A DNA stretch of 64,000 nucleotides from a virus: IMG/VR virus record IMGVR_UViG_3300028920_000050, positions 1 to 64,000 of that record, one strand, 5' to 3'. Shown here in pieces: positions 15,493 through 22,870 of the stretch. Both the position numbers and the translations under genes were made by a program. Below the pieces are notes generated by a model. It was not told where the DNA came from and searched no databases. It saw only the letters and a list, made by a program, of their open reading frames with translations. The stretch's first letter is position 1; every line of letters begins with the position of its first letter.

Positions 15493-15943
15493 CTATCTCC
15501 GCTTCGATCCATTTTCGTTTAAGCAATCTACGAAAGGCATCTGTGTATTTTTTCTTGCCACACACAGTACGTGCAGCATCAAAACAGTTTTTGATTAATT
15601 CCCGCATAGGTCGTGGGTAAAGACGGTCATGCCCCTTGCCACGATCCTTACCTTTAAACGGAGTTGGCATAAGTATACCTTTGTTCTCCATAAGGCGGAT
15701 CGTAGCAACAGTCATTCCGAGATCCTGTGCAATATGTTGCACCCTAAAAAACTCAACAAGCTTTCCATTGATAACTTCAAAAATAGGAGGAGGGGTCTTA
15801 CGTCTGCGGATCTTAACTCTCTCTTTGAGAGTAATTGCGTTACGTAGATAATAGTCATGGTTACGCTTCTTCCGCTTCGCCCCGATGTCACCCTTTCGGA
15901 TCTTCTTCTCTATGGCTTTTTCAGTATCAAGATCTCGTATCAT
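15479..15943 (-). CDS. MerR-like helix-turn-helix DNA-binding protein
   Basis: 154 aa. After a basic N-terminus, residues 65-115 read F-R-V-Q-H-I-A-Q-D-L-G-M-T-V-A-T-I-R-L-M-E, the MerR winged-helix pattern, followed by a wing-like G-K-G-H-D-R-L-Y. MerR proteins bind palindromes between -35 and -10, so it is one candidate reader of the repeated operator. No effector domain is evident. No clear ribosome binding site; a parS-like palindrome covers the gap before the ATG. Confidence 0.75.
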   Translation of the reverse strand: MIRDLDTEKAIEKKIRKGDIGAKRKKRNHDYYLRNAITLKERVKIRRRKTPPPIFEVINGKLVEFFRVQHIAQDLGMTVATIRLMENKGILMPTPFKGKDRGKGHDRLYPRPMRELIKNCFDAARTVCGKKKYTDAFRRLLKRKWIEAEIDGVW

Positions 15944-15959
15944 AGTTTCACGTGAAACT
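15944..15959. promoter_or_regulatory. parS-like centromere palindrome
   Basis: AGTTTCACGTGAAACT, a perfect 16-bp palindrome. Its inner 14 bases are identical to the bacterial ParB-binding parS consensus (TGTTTCACGTGAAACA). It lies exactly between the stop of 15959..16348 and the start of the MerR-like gene. Confidence 0.7.
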
Positions 15960-16348
15960 TATTTTACATATAAAGAAAATACCGGGAACTGCATTTCTGC
16001 AAGTACGTCCTTGGAAACCTCTCCGTTTAAAACGGCTGTCTCAAGGGCTTCTTCGTCAACAACCTCTATCTTCTTGATACACCCCTTTACCTTATGAGCT
16101 TTAAGGACTGCAACCATTTCTGATTGTGACTTATTTTTCATTGACTTACGCAACTCACACTGCGCATCAGGTGTGGCGAGATCAAAAGAACCTTTTTCAT
16201 TCTTCCCGCCCTTGGCTTTTATGAAAGCTTTAATTGAAGGCTTAAGTTTTTCAACTATTTTTTCATATAACTTAACTTGTGTATTGGCTTTTTTGTATTC
16301 TTTTGTTGCTTCTTCAAAACCTTTCTTCGTTAAAAGTTTTTCTGGCAT
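15959..16348 (-). CDS. Hypothetical helical protein
   Basis: 129 aa, strongly helical with a coiled-coil-like first half (E-A-T-K-E-Y-K-K-A-N-T-Q-V-K-L-Y-E-K), and a C-terminal E-E-A-L-E-T-A-V-L-N-G-E-V-S pattern seen in small phage host-nuclease-inhibitor (Gam-like) or similar proteins. Not firmly recognised. It has its own sigma70 promoter at 16389-16417, unlike most genes here, and AGGAG before the ATG. Confidence 0.65.
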   Translation of the reverse strand: MPEKLLTKKGFEEATKEYKKANTQVKLYEKIVEKLKPSIKAFIKAKGGKNEKGSFDLATPDAQCELRKSMKNKSQSEMVAVLKAHKVKGCIKKIEVVDEEALETAVLNGEVSKDVLAEMQFPVFSLYVK

Positions 16349-16388
16349 TACTTTCTCCTATAAATTAAGATCACTGTGTTGCACATAG

Positions 16389-16417
16389 ATCTTACCATGA
16401 TATAAGGTTATTGTCAA
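16389..16417 (-). promoter_or_regulatory. Sigma70-type promoter
   Basis: Minus strand: TTGACA (16417-16412), 17-base spacer, TAAGAT (16394-16389). The -10 is also the left half of the operator motif (GTAAGATCT). TCATGG directly precedes the -10, as in the promoter at 24752. It would drive 15959..16348. Confidence 0.8.
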
Positions 16418-16429
16418 GTATAGATTTTC

Positions 16430-17314
16430 TCACACTTTGAAACAAAGCTTAGGCTTGACAAACCTTTTCCGTATTTCTTCCAACTCCATATCGCCCGGAT
16501 CTCCATACGGTTCAAGATCCACACGATACTTTATACAACCAACAAACGCTTTAAATAAATTAACTGTTGCTTCCATTCCTCCTTTATCGTTATCCATAGC
16601 AAAACAAACTCTGCTTGTAACTGCTTTAATTTTTTTTACCTGCTTCGGACCAAAGTTTGTACCGAAAACTGAAACCACATTAGCAATACCTGCCTGTTTC
16701 ATCCACGCTACATCCTTGGGTGACTCTACTATAATGATTGTCTTTCCTCTTTCCGCATTGTCCAGGTTATACACATACTTCTGCCTGTCGAAGTCATCAT
16801 TGTACCAGTAGTCCCCTTCATCAAAGGGGTTCCGGTACATCATGCCTACAAGCTTGCCACCTTCCCTGACCGGGAAAAGTAAACGCTTATCCTCATCATT
16901 ATAGAAGATCTCGAACTCTTTAAGTATCTCTTTAGTGAAGCCTTTATGCTTCGTCATGTATTTTGCGTACTGTCCCCTGTAGTATTCAAGTTCTTCAGAC
17001 AACTCCCGCACTTTTCGTGATTGAAAGTTCCTTTTGCCAGAACTAACAGATGTTCCTTTGCCTGTGTAATTTCTGTCCAGTTCTTTTCGGATAAGTGTGA
17101 GTGCTTCGACCTTGCTAATGCTTCTAACTTTTTGAATAAGTTTATAAAGGGGCATTTTACCACAGACGTAACACTTGGCAACAAGTGTTCGCCTGTGTAC
17201 ACCAAACGACCTTCTCCTTTCATCATGCGTGGGGCAGTAGCTGTTAACCCACTCTTCTGTCTCAGATATTCCTGATAGTCCAAGATACTTCTCAAGAAAA
17301 TCAGCTAGATCCAT
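16430..17314 (-). CDS. DnaG-like primase (zinc and TOPRIM domains)
   Basis: 294 aa. The zinc-binding domain uses C27, H30, C48 and C51. The TOPRIM domain has I-I-I-V-E-S-P-K-D near 195, with the catalytic Glu, and A-M-D-N-D-K-G-G near 237, with the metal-binding Asp pair. It would make RNA primers for the lagging strand together with the DnaB-like helicase. Shorter than bacterial DnaG because the C-terminal helicase-interaction domain is missing. The gene overlaps the small membrane gene by 14 bases. Confidence 0.88.
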   Translation of the reverse strand: MDLADFLEKYLGLSGISETEEWVNSYCPTHDERRRSFGVHRRTLVAKCYVCGKMPLYKLIQKVRSISKVEALTLIRKELDRNYTGKGTSVSSGKRNFQSRKVRELSEELEYYRGQYAKYMTKHKGFTKEILKEFEIFYNDEDKRLLFPVREGGKLVGMMYRNPFDEGDYWYNDDFDRQKYVYNLDNAERGKTIIIVESPKDVAWMKQAGIANVVSVFGTNFGPKQVKKIKAVTSRVCFAMDNDKGGMEATVNLFKAFVGCIKYRVDLEPYGDPGDMELEEIRKRFVKPKLCFKV

Positions 17315-17582
17315 TTTCTTCTGGATAACCCTTATCAGCGGTCTTGTCTACATACGCTTTATCTAAAGCCTGTTTATACTTAGACTGAATATCCTCAAGC
17401 TGTTGCTTTACCTTATCAATCAACTCAGCACGCATAGCATAGTTTTTTTCTGTCTCAGCTGCATACATCTTAGCCTTTGCAAAATCCTTCAGAGCACCTG
17501 CCCATAAGCGAACTCCTGTAAGAAATAAAGCAAACGCTAAAATAATGTTAACCCATAATGGTAAATTAAGATCAACCTTCAT
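17301..17582 (-). CDS. Small single-span membrane protein with coiled coil
   Basis: 93 aa from the ATG at 17582, which follows GGAGGAAAAAG. Transmembrane segment L-P-L-W-V-N-I-I-L-A-F-A-L-F-L near residues 7-26, then a coiled coil to the acidic C-terminus. The layout resembles spanin or anchor proteins, but it lies in the replication block, so function is unknown. Confidence 0.6.
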   Translation of the reverse strand: MKVDLNLPLWVNIILAFALFLTGVRLWAGALKDFAKAKMYAAETEKNYAMRAELIDKVKQQLEDIQSKYKQALDKAYVDKTADKGYPEENGSS

Positions 17583-17871
17583 CTTTTTCCTCCGGTTTAT
17601 TATTATGTTGTAAGTTCGCAAGTTCCTCCTGTCGCTTACGAACCGTTTTAAGTATACTATCAAATACTTCATCAGTATACTTAAGCTTACTAGCCTCTAT
17701 ATCGAAGCCGTCAAAAGACTCAGTTTCCTCCCGCATACCTTCAAGCTGTCTAGTCATAACACCAACAAGGTGCGGGCTGTTAATAAGAACATTATCTATT
17801 ATCTTAAGTATCGGTATAACGACACCCTGTACTACTGTCATAGCCTCATTAACTTCATTATTTTCTGACAT
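17572..17871 (-). CDS. Hypothetical acidic protein
   Basis: 99 aa, no family recognised. Hydrophobic patch T-V-V-Q-G-V-V-I-P-I-L-K-I-I-D at 12-26, probably a packed helix rather than a membrane span, and a charged C-terminus. GGGAGGGAG precedes the ATG; it overlaps both neighbours. Confidence 0.6.
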   Translation of the reverse strand: MSENNEVNEAMTVVQGVVIPILKIIDNVLINSPHLVGVMTRQLEGMREETESFDGFDIEASKLKYTDEVFDSILKTVRKRQEELANLQHNNKPEEKDEG

Positions 17872-18337
17872 CTACTCCCTCCCCCATTTTTTCTTCATCA
17901 GCTGTAGCCTTATAACACTTGCCATCATACACCCGAAGTAACTTATTTAATTTAGGTGAATAACAGTAACCCTGGAACTTCTTGTCCTGCTCATAGTGAT
18001 TAAAAAAGTTAAGTTCATTACGGGCCGATGTTACTGCCAAAGTTACAATAACTGCATCCTTAAAGTACTTCCTCCCCTTAACAGAATGTGCCGGCACTCC
18101 GTCAATAAGATCAATAGGTTTAAGGCGCTTTATCCCGCGGCCTACTCCAATAATCTTCTTCTTTTTGTGAGCCTCTTTAACTCCCTCCACGTAGATCTCT
18201 TTAAGATGCTCCTTGGGGTAAACTACTACAGACTCGTCTGTATCGACCTCCTCCCCAAGATCAGGCTTGTCAGGTGTGTACTTCGGTCTTTCATTCAACT
18301 TCCTATGTAAGATATTACTTTCTGCTTTGCTCTGCAT
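17858..18337 (-). CDS. Hypothetical protein
   Basis: 159 aa from the ATG at 18337, chosen because AGGAG lies 8 bases upstream; a longer frame starts at 18376. No family recognised. Contains I-G-V-G-R-G-I-K-R-L-K-P-I-D-L-I-D-G-V-P-A and a small beta-rich C-terminus. A variant operator lies in codons 7-11. Confidence 0.6.
   Translation of the reverse strand: MQSKAESNILHRKLNERPKYTPDKPDLGEEVDTDESVVVYPKEHLKEIYVEGVKEAHKKKKIIGVGRGIKRLKPIDLIDGVPAHSVKGRKYFKDAVIVTLAVTSARNELNFFNHYEQDKKFQGYCYSPKLNKLLRVYDGKCYKATADEEKMGEGVDVRK
18307..18318. promoter_or_regulatory. Operator-like palindrome, variant inside a gene start
   Basis: GTAAGATATTAC inside codons 7-11 of 17858..18337 and just beyond the stop of 18315..18611. 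Confidence 0.55.
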
Positions 18338-18611
18338 TAGTATTGCTCCTTTTATCTTTTTTAATCCATATCTCAACCGGATGCCCTTTATAGAAAGTGG
18401 CTTCCTGATTAAGTCTTAGAAACTTTGTTTCTTCTACACTTCGCAGATGTTGTATACTCCCCCTCATCACATCAAGCTCCCGCTGTAAACTATCTATCTT
18501 AGCTTGATACCCCTCAATAACTTTATTAAGATTACGGTGGCCTATATGAAGATGTACATAAAACATCACCCACACAGTAAATAGTATGTATATGTAAGCT
18601 TTAAATGTCAT
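18315..18611 (-). CDS. Membrane-anchored coiled-coil protein
   Basis: 98 aa. N-terminal transmembrane segment (Y-I-Y-I-L-F-T-V-W-V-M-F-Y-V) and a coiled coil to about residue 65. Together with 17301..17582 this makes two small anchored coiled-coil proteins three genes apart. Function unknown. GAGGAAAACAGC precedes the ATG. Confidence 0.6.
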   Translation of the reverse strand: MTFKAYIYILFTVWVMFYVHLHIGHRNLNKVIEGYQAKIDSLQRELDVMRGSIQHLRSVEETKFLRLNQEATFYKGHPVEIWIKKDKRSNTNAEQSRK

Positions 18612-19111
18612 GCTGTTTTCCTCTTATCATATAATGCAAGCCTTCTGGAAGCCCCACCATAGGTGTCAAGGTACTCCTCAAGCTGTTCAATAAGAAACTC
18701 ATTAAACTTGATCTGCTTAACTACCTTCCTATACCCGTTATCTGTTGCGAGTATCTTATCAAGATGTTTCTGCCCCTTCTCTTTAAGTATGCGATTTTTA
18801 TTCCTTGTTATATTGGATCGCATCCTTCTATTTTTGTTTTTATAATCCGAAATAAAATGATCAATCCAATACTTAAGGCAACTCGCTTCAGTTTTAAAAA
18901 GCTTGCTAAACTTTGGATCAAACGTAACAGGACAACTACACCCGCTGTATCCAAAACTAAAATTGTAACCTCCCGACCACTTTCCTTCGTGCTCACCAAC
19001 TCGGATAATAAGGTGATCGCACCATCCTTTATCATCCGCTTTGTATATGGTATGAGAAGTTGGTTCAACGCAAACCCCATGGTCGTTCACTTTGAATTTC
19101 TTGTTCTTCAT
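18608..19111 (-). CDS. Hypothetical protein, W-S-G-G-Y domain
   Basis: 167 aa. The N-terminal domain has H-L-I-I-R-V-G-E-H-E-G-K-W-S-G-G-Y and C-S-C-P-V, followed by K-T-E-A-S-C-L-K-Y-W, a pattern I associate with small phage proteins of unknown role. The C-terminal half is a long basic helix. TAGGAG precedes the ATG. Confidence 0.65.
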   Translation of the reverse strand: MKNKKFKVNDHGVCVEPTSHTIYKADDKGWCDHLIIRVGEHEGKWSGGYNFSFGYSGCSCPVTFDPKFSKLFKTEASCLKYWIDHFISDYKNKNRRMRSNITRNKNRILKEKGQKHLDKILATDNGYRKVVKQIKFNEFLIEQLEEYLDTYGGASRRLALYDKRKTA

Positions 19112-19313
19112 TGATTGCTCCTACTCTCCACTTGGCTGCTTTATGAGTAAATATATCAAACATCTTCTTCGGCATGCAAATGATATCCTTTACTGCCATC
19201 TGCATTATACAAGAAGGATCAGACACCCTTTTAATGTATACAAAATAATCTTTGAACTTGCCCTTCTTAATAATACCTTTTGTAGCTTTAACAAACTCGT
19301 CTAGTCTGTTCAT
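19065..19313 (-). CDS. Hypothetical 82-aa protein
   Basis: No family recognised. Basic, with one hydrophobic patch (M-A-V-K-D-I-I-C-M). AAGGAAGTC precedes the ATG. It overlaps the next gene by 47 bases in another frame. Confidence 0.5.
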   Translation of the reverse strand: MNRLDEFVKATKGIIKKGKFKDYFVYIKRVSDPSCIMQMAVKDIICMPKKMFDIFTHKAAKWRVGAINEEQEIQSERPWGLR

Positions 19314-19747
19314 TTAGACTTCCTTGTTATAGTAAACCGCCCCCTAGTCTCCTTTACCTTTATCTTTTTCTTTTCAGACTTTCCTTTAGGGATTATAGGA
19401 GCCGACTCAGTATTACTTGCCCTTCTTCGTTTCTCAGCTTCTTCAAGGATACCACTGAACTCTTCTCGTAATCGTTCCTCTCCTTTGTAGTTAGCAGCAT
19501 GCACACTGTTATCATCAAACAAACACTTGAAGCATAGACCCTTCGGACCTTTTGACGAGAAGCCTACACAATCTGCCTGTCTTGTTTTACAAGAATAACA
19601 CCAGACCTTCTTTCCATTTTTATCAACAAGCTTACCTTTCTCCTCTCTGTATTCAGTATATGGTGCAGGCTTATGCTTTTCCTGTTTTACTTTTTTTGCT
19701 ACGTTTTTTTTCTTTGTTACTTGCTTTTTTACTTGCTTCTTTGGCAC
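19310..19747 (-). CDS. Basic protein with C-x-x-C zinc motifs
   Basis: 145 aa from the GTG at 19747, which follows GAGGAGGAAGG; the frame is open further up but without a ribosome site. N-terminus is Lys-rich, then W-C-Y-S-C and L-C-F-K-C form a zinc ribbon, then a helical basic tail. DNA or RNA binding is inferred. The 5' end overlaps 19671..20141 by 77 bases. Confidence 0.6.
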   Translation of the reverse strand: MPKKQVKKQVTKKKNVAKKVKQEKHKPAPYTEYREEKGKLVDKNGKKVWCYSCKTRQADCVGFSSKGPKGLCFKCLFDDNSVHAANYKGEERLREEFSGILEEAEKRRRASNTESAPIIPKGKSEKKKIKVKETRGRFTITRKSK

Positions 19748-20141
19748 GACCTTCCTCCTCTGTATATATTTTGTCACAATGTTCACAGTACCAACTATCT
19801 CCCCCACAATAATGTGGAAGCTTATCACCACATACAGGACAAGGTGGATACTTACTTTTCCTCACCCGCCTTCGATCATTTAATAATTCGTGCAAACTAA
19901 TCTTATTATTTATGAAATAAATAAACATAGCAAGACAGGCAATATCAACTTCCTGACCCTTTCGGCTTTCTATCTGCCGTTTTACATGTTCTTGTAACAT
20001 CACGTGGATTACACCCTCAAGTTCAGGCTGATCCCATCCACATGCCCCCTCATCTGCTTTCTTGAAAAGCTTCTCCTTCATTTTCTCGGCAAAGATGTCT
20101 ATAACTCTAGCCAGCTTTTTTTTCTCAGTAACTGCTTCCAT
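19671..20141 (-). CDS. Possible MazG-like nucleotide pyrophosphohydrolase with zinc finger
   Basis: 156 aa. The first 85 residues (M-K-E-K-L then G-W-D-Q-P-E-L...H-V...E-V-D-I-A-C-L-A-M-F-I) resemble the all-alpha dATP/dGTP pyrophosphohydrolase-like phage family related to MazG. A zinc finger follows (C-P-V-C, C, C-E-H-C) and then a Lys/Ser-rich tail. A nucleotide-pool or dNTP-cleaning role is inferred. GGAGGAAAA precedes the ATG. Confidence 0.6.
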   Translation of the reverse strand: MEAVTEKKKLARVIDIFAEKMKEKLFKKADEGACGWDQPELEGVIHVMLQEHVKRQIESRKGQEVDIACLAMFIYFINNKISLHELLNDRRRVRKSKYPPCPVCGDKLPHYCGGDSWYCEHCDKIYTEEEGRAKEASKKASNKEKKRSKKSKTGKA

Positions 20142-20144
20142 TAT

Positions 20145-20423
20145 TTATTTTCCTCCATCTTTTCTGTCCTTCATTAACTGATCTATAAAATTAATTATAT
20201 CCAGCATACACGACTTACTGAACACAAGATCAACAGAACCGGCAGGATAAAAACAGTAGCATCTCCAATGCGAGAACCATTTTATAGTTCCTAAAGGAAA
20301 CCCTCTATTTTTATTCAGCACCTGCCACTTTGTTGTCTTTCCGGTGAAGTCATAACACTCCATCCGTATAAAATCATATTCAGTTTTCAAATTAATACCC
20401 GTAAAGTTTAAATGCCTCATCAT
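20145..20423 (-). CDS. Conserved-looking phage protein of unknown function
   Basis: 92 aa if started at the ATG at 20423 (20420 also possible); the open frame extends upstream to 20474. Core: W-Q-V-L-N-K-N-R-G-F-P-L-G-T-I-K-W then H-W-R-C-Y-C-F-Y-P and C-M-L-D-I-I-N-F-I. I recognise this as a common small phage domain without known function. No strong ribosome binding site; overlaps the gene above by 32 bases. Confidence 0.6.
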   Translation of the reverse strand: MMRHLNFTGINLKTEYDFIRMECYDFTGKTTKWQVLNKNRGFPLGTIKWFSHWRCYCFYPAGSVDLVFSKSCMLDIINFIDQLMKDRKDGGK

Positions 20424-20673
20424 CACATGGAACAAGTTTCTTAATATTCTGCTCACTTGTAACCTTGTCACCATGTCTTTTTATATAGTAGTCACTGTGC
20501 TCTTCCCAATGTATGTAGATACACCAATCAAAAGGACCGCTCCTCCTTTTAGCGATCCACCTTAACTTCCGCCCTGAACCTACCATGTTAATTCCGTCCG
20601 GAGAGTCCACACAAGTACCTCTGGCAAAGATACTGTCTGGTTCCATATCTATAAGTTTCTTTTTTGTTAACAT
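20392..20673 (-). CDS. Hypothetical protein
   Basis: 93 aa from the ATG at 20673, chosen because AAGGAGC lies 8 bases upstream. Aromatic and basic (R-W-I-A-K-R-R-S-G-P-F-D-W-C-I-Y-I-H-W). No family recognised. Confidence 0.6.
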   Translation of the reverse strand: MLTKKKLIDMEPDSIFARGTCVDSPDGINMVGSGRKLRWIAKRRSGPFDWCIYIHWEEHSDYYIKRHGDKVTSEQNIKKLVPCDDEAFKLYGY

Positions 20674-20683
20674 TACTTGCTCC

Positions 20684-20905
20684 TTAAACCCCAACAACCA
20701 GTTGCCTCTTCTTAATTGCTTCTACATCAGTATCAGGATCTATAGTAAACACATACTGACGCGCGTAGTGAAGCTTAACAATAACACTGTACTCCACAGA
20801 AAACCTCTTCGCTTCATCAACTGCTGCCCGCCAATTACCACGATAACCATCAGTAAGCTTTACATCCATACGTAATGTGATATATTCATACTTCAGTTTA
20901 CTCAT
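20684..20905 (-). CDS. Hypothetical 73-aa protein
   Basis: Small beta-alpha protein (Y-I-T-L-R-M-D-V-K-L), not recognised. AGAGGA precedes the ATG; it ends 11 bases before the next start. Confidence 0.6.
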   Translation of the reverse strand: MSKLKYEYITLRMDVKLTDGYRGNWRAAVDEAKRFSVEYSVIVKLHYARQYVFTIDPDTDVEAIKKRQLVVGV

Positions 20906-21163
20906 TTAAAAATCCTCTAAACTTACTCCGTAAAGAGCCTTCGTGCTTGGACGAGCAATAATCTGTCGGCACTGGTTCTTCATTTTAAGATCTTCATACC
21001 AGATCTGGTTTATGCACATTACCACTCCCCTTGGAGAGATGATCATGTTCTCAAACCCTGCCCCGCACTTAGGGCATTTAATTTTCTTTGGATTTATTTT
21101 AAGAAGCTCAAGGTATTCTTTCCTGTCATACTTACCAAGGATCTTCTGCATAGAGCCTGACAT
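20906..21163 (-). CDS. Zinc-ribbon hypothetical protein
   Basis: 85 aa. C-P-K-C-G-A-G-F near residue 30 with later Cys residues (M-C-I-N and Q-C-R) suggest a zinc ribbon. Its ATG overlaps the stop of the two-span membrane protein gene (TAATG), pointing to coupled translation. Function unknown. Confidence 0.6.
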   Translation of the reverse strand: MSGSMQKILGKYDRKEYLELLKINPKKIKCPKCGAGFENMIISPRGVVMCINQIWYEDLKMKNQCRQIIARPSTKALYGVSLEDF

Positions 21164-21297
21164 TACTTCTTCCTTACTTCAAGGTAAATAAGCATTACCC
21201 AAAATAATATAGGTAAACTAAAATCACTGCCTGGTCTTAACAACCCTACAATAAAGAATGACATAGTTGCTATAAAAGCTTTTGCTGTATTAGACAT
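21163..21297 (-). CDS. 44-aa two-span membrane protein
   Basis: ATG at 21297 to TAA at 21163. Two hydrophobic segments, F-I-A-T-M-S-F-F-I-V-G-L-L and L-P-I-L-F-W-V-M-L-I-Y-L, split by R-P-G-S-D, and a basic end. It overlaps the initiator stop by 8 bases. Holin-like topology, but the location suggests a membrane accessory of unknown role. Confidence 0.55.
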   Translation of the reverse strand: MSNTAKAFIATMSFFIVGLLRPGSDFSLPILFWVMLIYLEVRKK

Positions 21298-22507
21298 AAT
21301 CAAACACCTTTTCATTACCCTTGAGATATTTATCAGGAAGTGATTTAAGTGTTAATCTAGGTTTAGCAATCAACTCAGGAAGTACCTTATCAAGAACACC
21401 ATCACGGATCAACTCTCCCACAATTACTTCAAGATAGAAAGCAATCGCATGCCGGTACTTCTTGTCCGCCATCTTTTCAGGATCAAACTTGCCATTTTCA
21501 ATAATGTAAGATATTACATTTCCATCGTTAATCCTGGCTTTACCGTTTCCACCAGATTTTTTTCTGGCCCTCTCTTCCATCCTGTTTATCACCTTGACAA
21601 TATTGGATGGATGCAAAACAGAAAACGGATTATATTTATAATCCAAATCACGATTAAATAAATAACCGATACAGCTGTCAGTATTGTACTTCTTCGGGTT
21701 CTCATACACATCAATAAGGGCGGGGATTATCTGAGCACAATTCCCTACTATATACTTCTTAAGCTGAACAGATAGTACCTTGTATGTATAGGAGTGCTTG
21801 TACTTCTTCTGGTGGAACATGCCTATAAGTAACCGTGCAACATCTCCCGCCTTCATGTTGTCCCACTCGTTGAAGCTATCCTCAGTAACATACCCGTAGA
21901 ACAATACACAGTCTGTTCCCCCGCCTATCTTGGGTGGCTTGCCGCTTTTGAGGTATCCCTCCGGATAAGCAATACCACACAACTCCGACCTGCGAAGTTT
22001 CTTAGTCTCAGTAGTAAGACCAGGATGTTTCATAGATCCTCCTTTAGAAGAAGAAACATGCTCCGAAGGAGCCATATTGTTTTCTTTCTTTTGTTTTCTT
22101 TTATTGTTTTCTTTTAATGGGTCCAATTTTTGAACCGGATCTGGTCCAATTTTTGAACCGGATCTGGTCCAATTTTTGGACCGGTTCAATTTTTGAACCA
22201 GTGGTTTTTTCCAGTTAATATCGAAGTGCCGTATCCCTCTCGGCCCTGTCTTAACTACTTTTATAGACTTCTTATTAAGAAGTCCGTTTACTGCAGTAAT
22301 AACTGTTCCCTTGGCCATCCCCAATTTCTGCATGAAGTATACAACTGCAAATTGTTTGTTGGGTTGAGTGTAACCAATGTTCTTTCTTACCATCAAGTTT
22401 AATATCTTGCACTCGGCAGCAGTAAAGTGTATTAAGTTATCCAGTATGCAGTTTGGGAAGCGTGTCCAGTTTTCCGTTGGTCTATCTATAGGTATTCTTT
22501 TCGTCAT
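21290..22507 (-). CDS. Lambda O-like replication initiator
   Basis: 405 aa. Residues 12-105 (N-W-T-R-F-P-N-C-I-L-D then A-A-E-C-K-I-L-N-L-M-V-R-K-N-I-G-Y) match the N-terminal winged-helix domain of phage replication protein O. Residues 105-140 are encoded by four near-identical palindromic iterons, so the protein contains repeats of V-Q-K-L. The C-terminal part is a helical domain that in O-like proteins recruits the helicase. It should bind the iterons in its own gene and open the origin. An operator lies 19 bases before the start. Confidence 0.83.
   Translation of the reverse strand: MTKRIPIDRPTENWTRFPNCILDNLIHFTAAECKILNLMVRKNIGYTQPNKQFAVVYFMQKLGMAKGTVITAVNGLLNKKSIKVVKTGPRGIRHFDINWKKPLVQKLNRSKNWTRSGSKIGPDPVQKLDPLKENNKRKQKKENNMAPSEHVSSSKGGSMKHPGLTTETKKLRRSELCGIAYPEGYLKSGKPPKIGGGTDCVLFYGYVTEDSFNEWDNMKAGDVARLLIGMFHQKKYKHSYTYKVLSVQLKKYIVGNCAQIIPALIDVYENPKKYNTDSCIGYLFNRDLDYKYNPFSVLHPSNIVKVINRMEERARKKSGGNGKARINDGNVISYIIENGKFDPEKMADKKYRHAIAFYLEVIVGELIRDGVLDKVLPELIAKPRLTLKSLPDKYLKGNEKVFDYV
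21506..21517. promoter_or_regulatory. Operator-like palindrome, variant inside initiator gene
   Basis: GTAAGATATTAC in the coding sequence of the replication initiator (V-I-S-Y-I region). Confidence 0.55.
22080..22200. other. Replication origin with four iterons inside the initiator gene
   Basis: Four copies of a 17-bp inverted-repeat iteron, GGTCCAATTTTTGAACC, at 22120-22136, 22143-22159, 22166-22182 (GGACC end) and 22183-22199 (GGTTC start). The first three are 23 bp apart, about two helical turns, separated by GGATCT. An asymmetric T-rich/A-rich tract (22080-22115) flanks them. This is the layout of the lambda origin in gene O. Confidence 0.8.
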
Positions 22508-22525
22508 TTACATTCCCCCATGATT

Positions 22526-22537
22526 GTAAGATCTTAC
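22526..22537. promoter_or_regulatory. Operator-like palindrome, perfect copy
   Basis: GTAAGATCTTAC overlapping the TAA stop of 22534..22716, 19 bases before the initiator start. Confidence 0.75.
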
Positions 22538-22716
22538 TTTTTCTTTTTAAGATCAGCCAGGGTAATGTTACGTAGATGATCCTGTGAAGTTTTACCTATA
22601 CACTTACACTTATAGTTTAGTTCAAGTGCTTCGTCAATGGTCAGATAAAATGTTATTATCTTCTTTTCGCCTTTAGGCAGCTTCCGCAGTTCTTTTCCTG
22701 TTAAGGGCTTTGACAT
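22534..22716 (-). CDS. Hypothetical 60-aa protein
   Basis: K-K-I-I-T-F-Y-L-T-I-D-E-A-L-E-L-N-Y-K suggests a beta strand and helix as in small ribbon-helix-helix proteins, but this is not certain. AAGGAGG precedes the ATG. A candidate small DNA-binding protein next to the initiator. Confidence 0.55.
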   Translation of the reverse strand: MSKPLTGKELRKLPKGEKKIITFYLTIDEALELNYKCKCIGKTSQDHLRNITLADLKKKK

Positions 22717-22870
22717 TTTTAACCTCCTTCAGTTCCTTGAGTCCAAGAGATATAGCTATCTCGTACAGTTCTACCTTTGATACACCAAGCTTGTTACTTA
22801 ACTTGGAAAACTCCAGGTTCTCTTTGGGAGTTATTTTGGGATGTATGTTTACGGTCCTGTCGTTACCCAT
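22673..22870 (-). CDS. Hypothetical 65-aa protein, possible RHH-type
   Basis: Contains I-H-P-K-I-T-P-K-E-N-L-E-F-S-K-L-S-N-K-L-G-V-S-K-V-E; the strand then helix-turn-helix-like order hints at a small DNA-binding protein. Overlaps the next gene by 44 bases and has AAAGGAGG before its ATG. Confidence 0.5.
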   Translation of the reverse strand: MGNDRTVNIHPKITPKENLEFSKLSNKLGVSKVELYEIAISLGLKELKEVKNVKALNRKRTAEAA

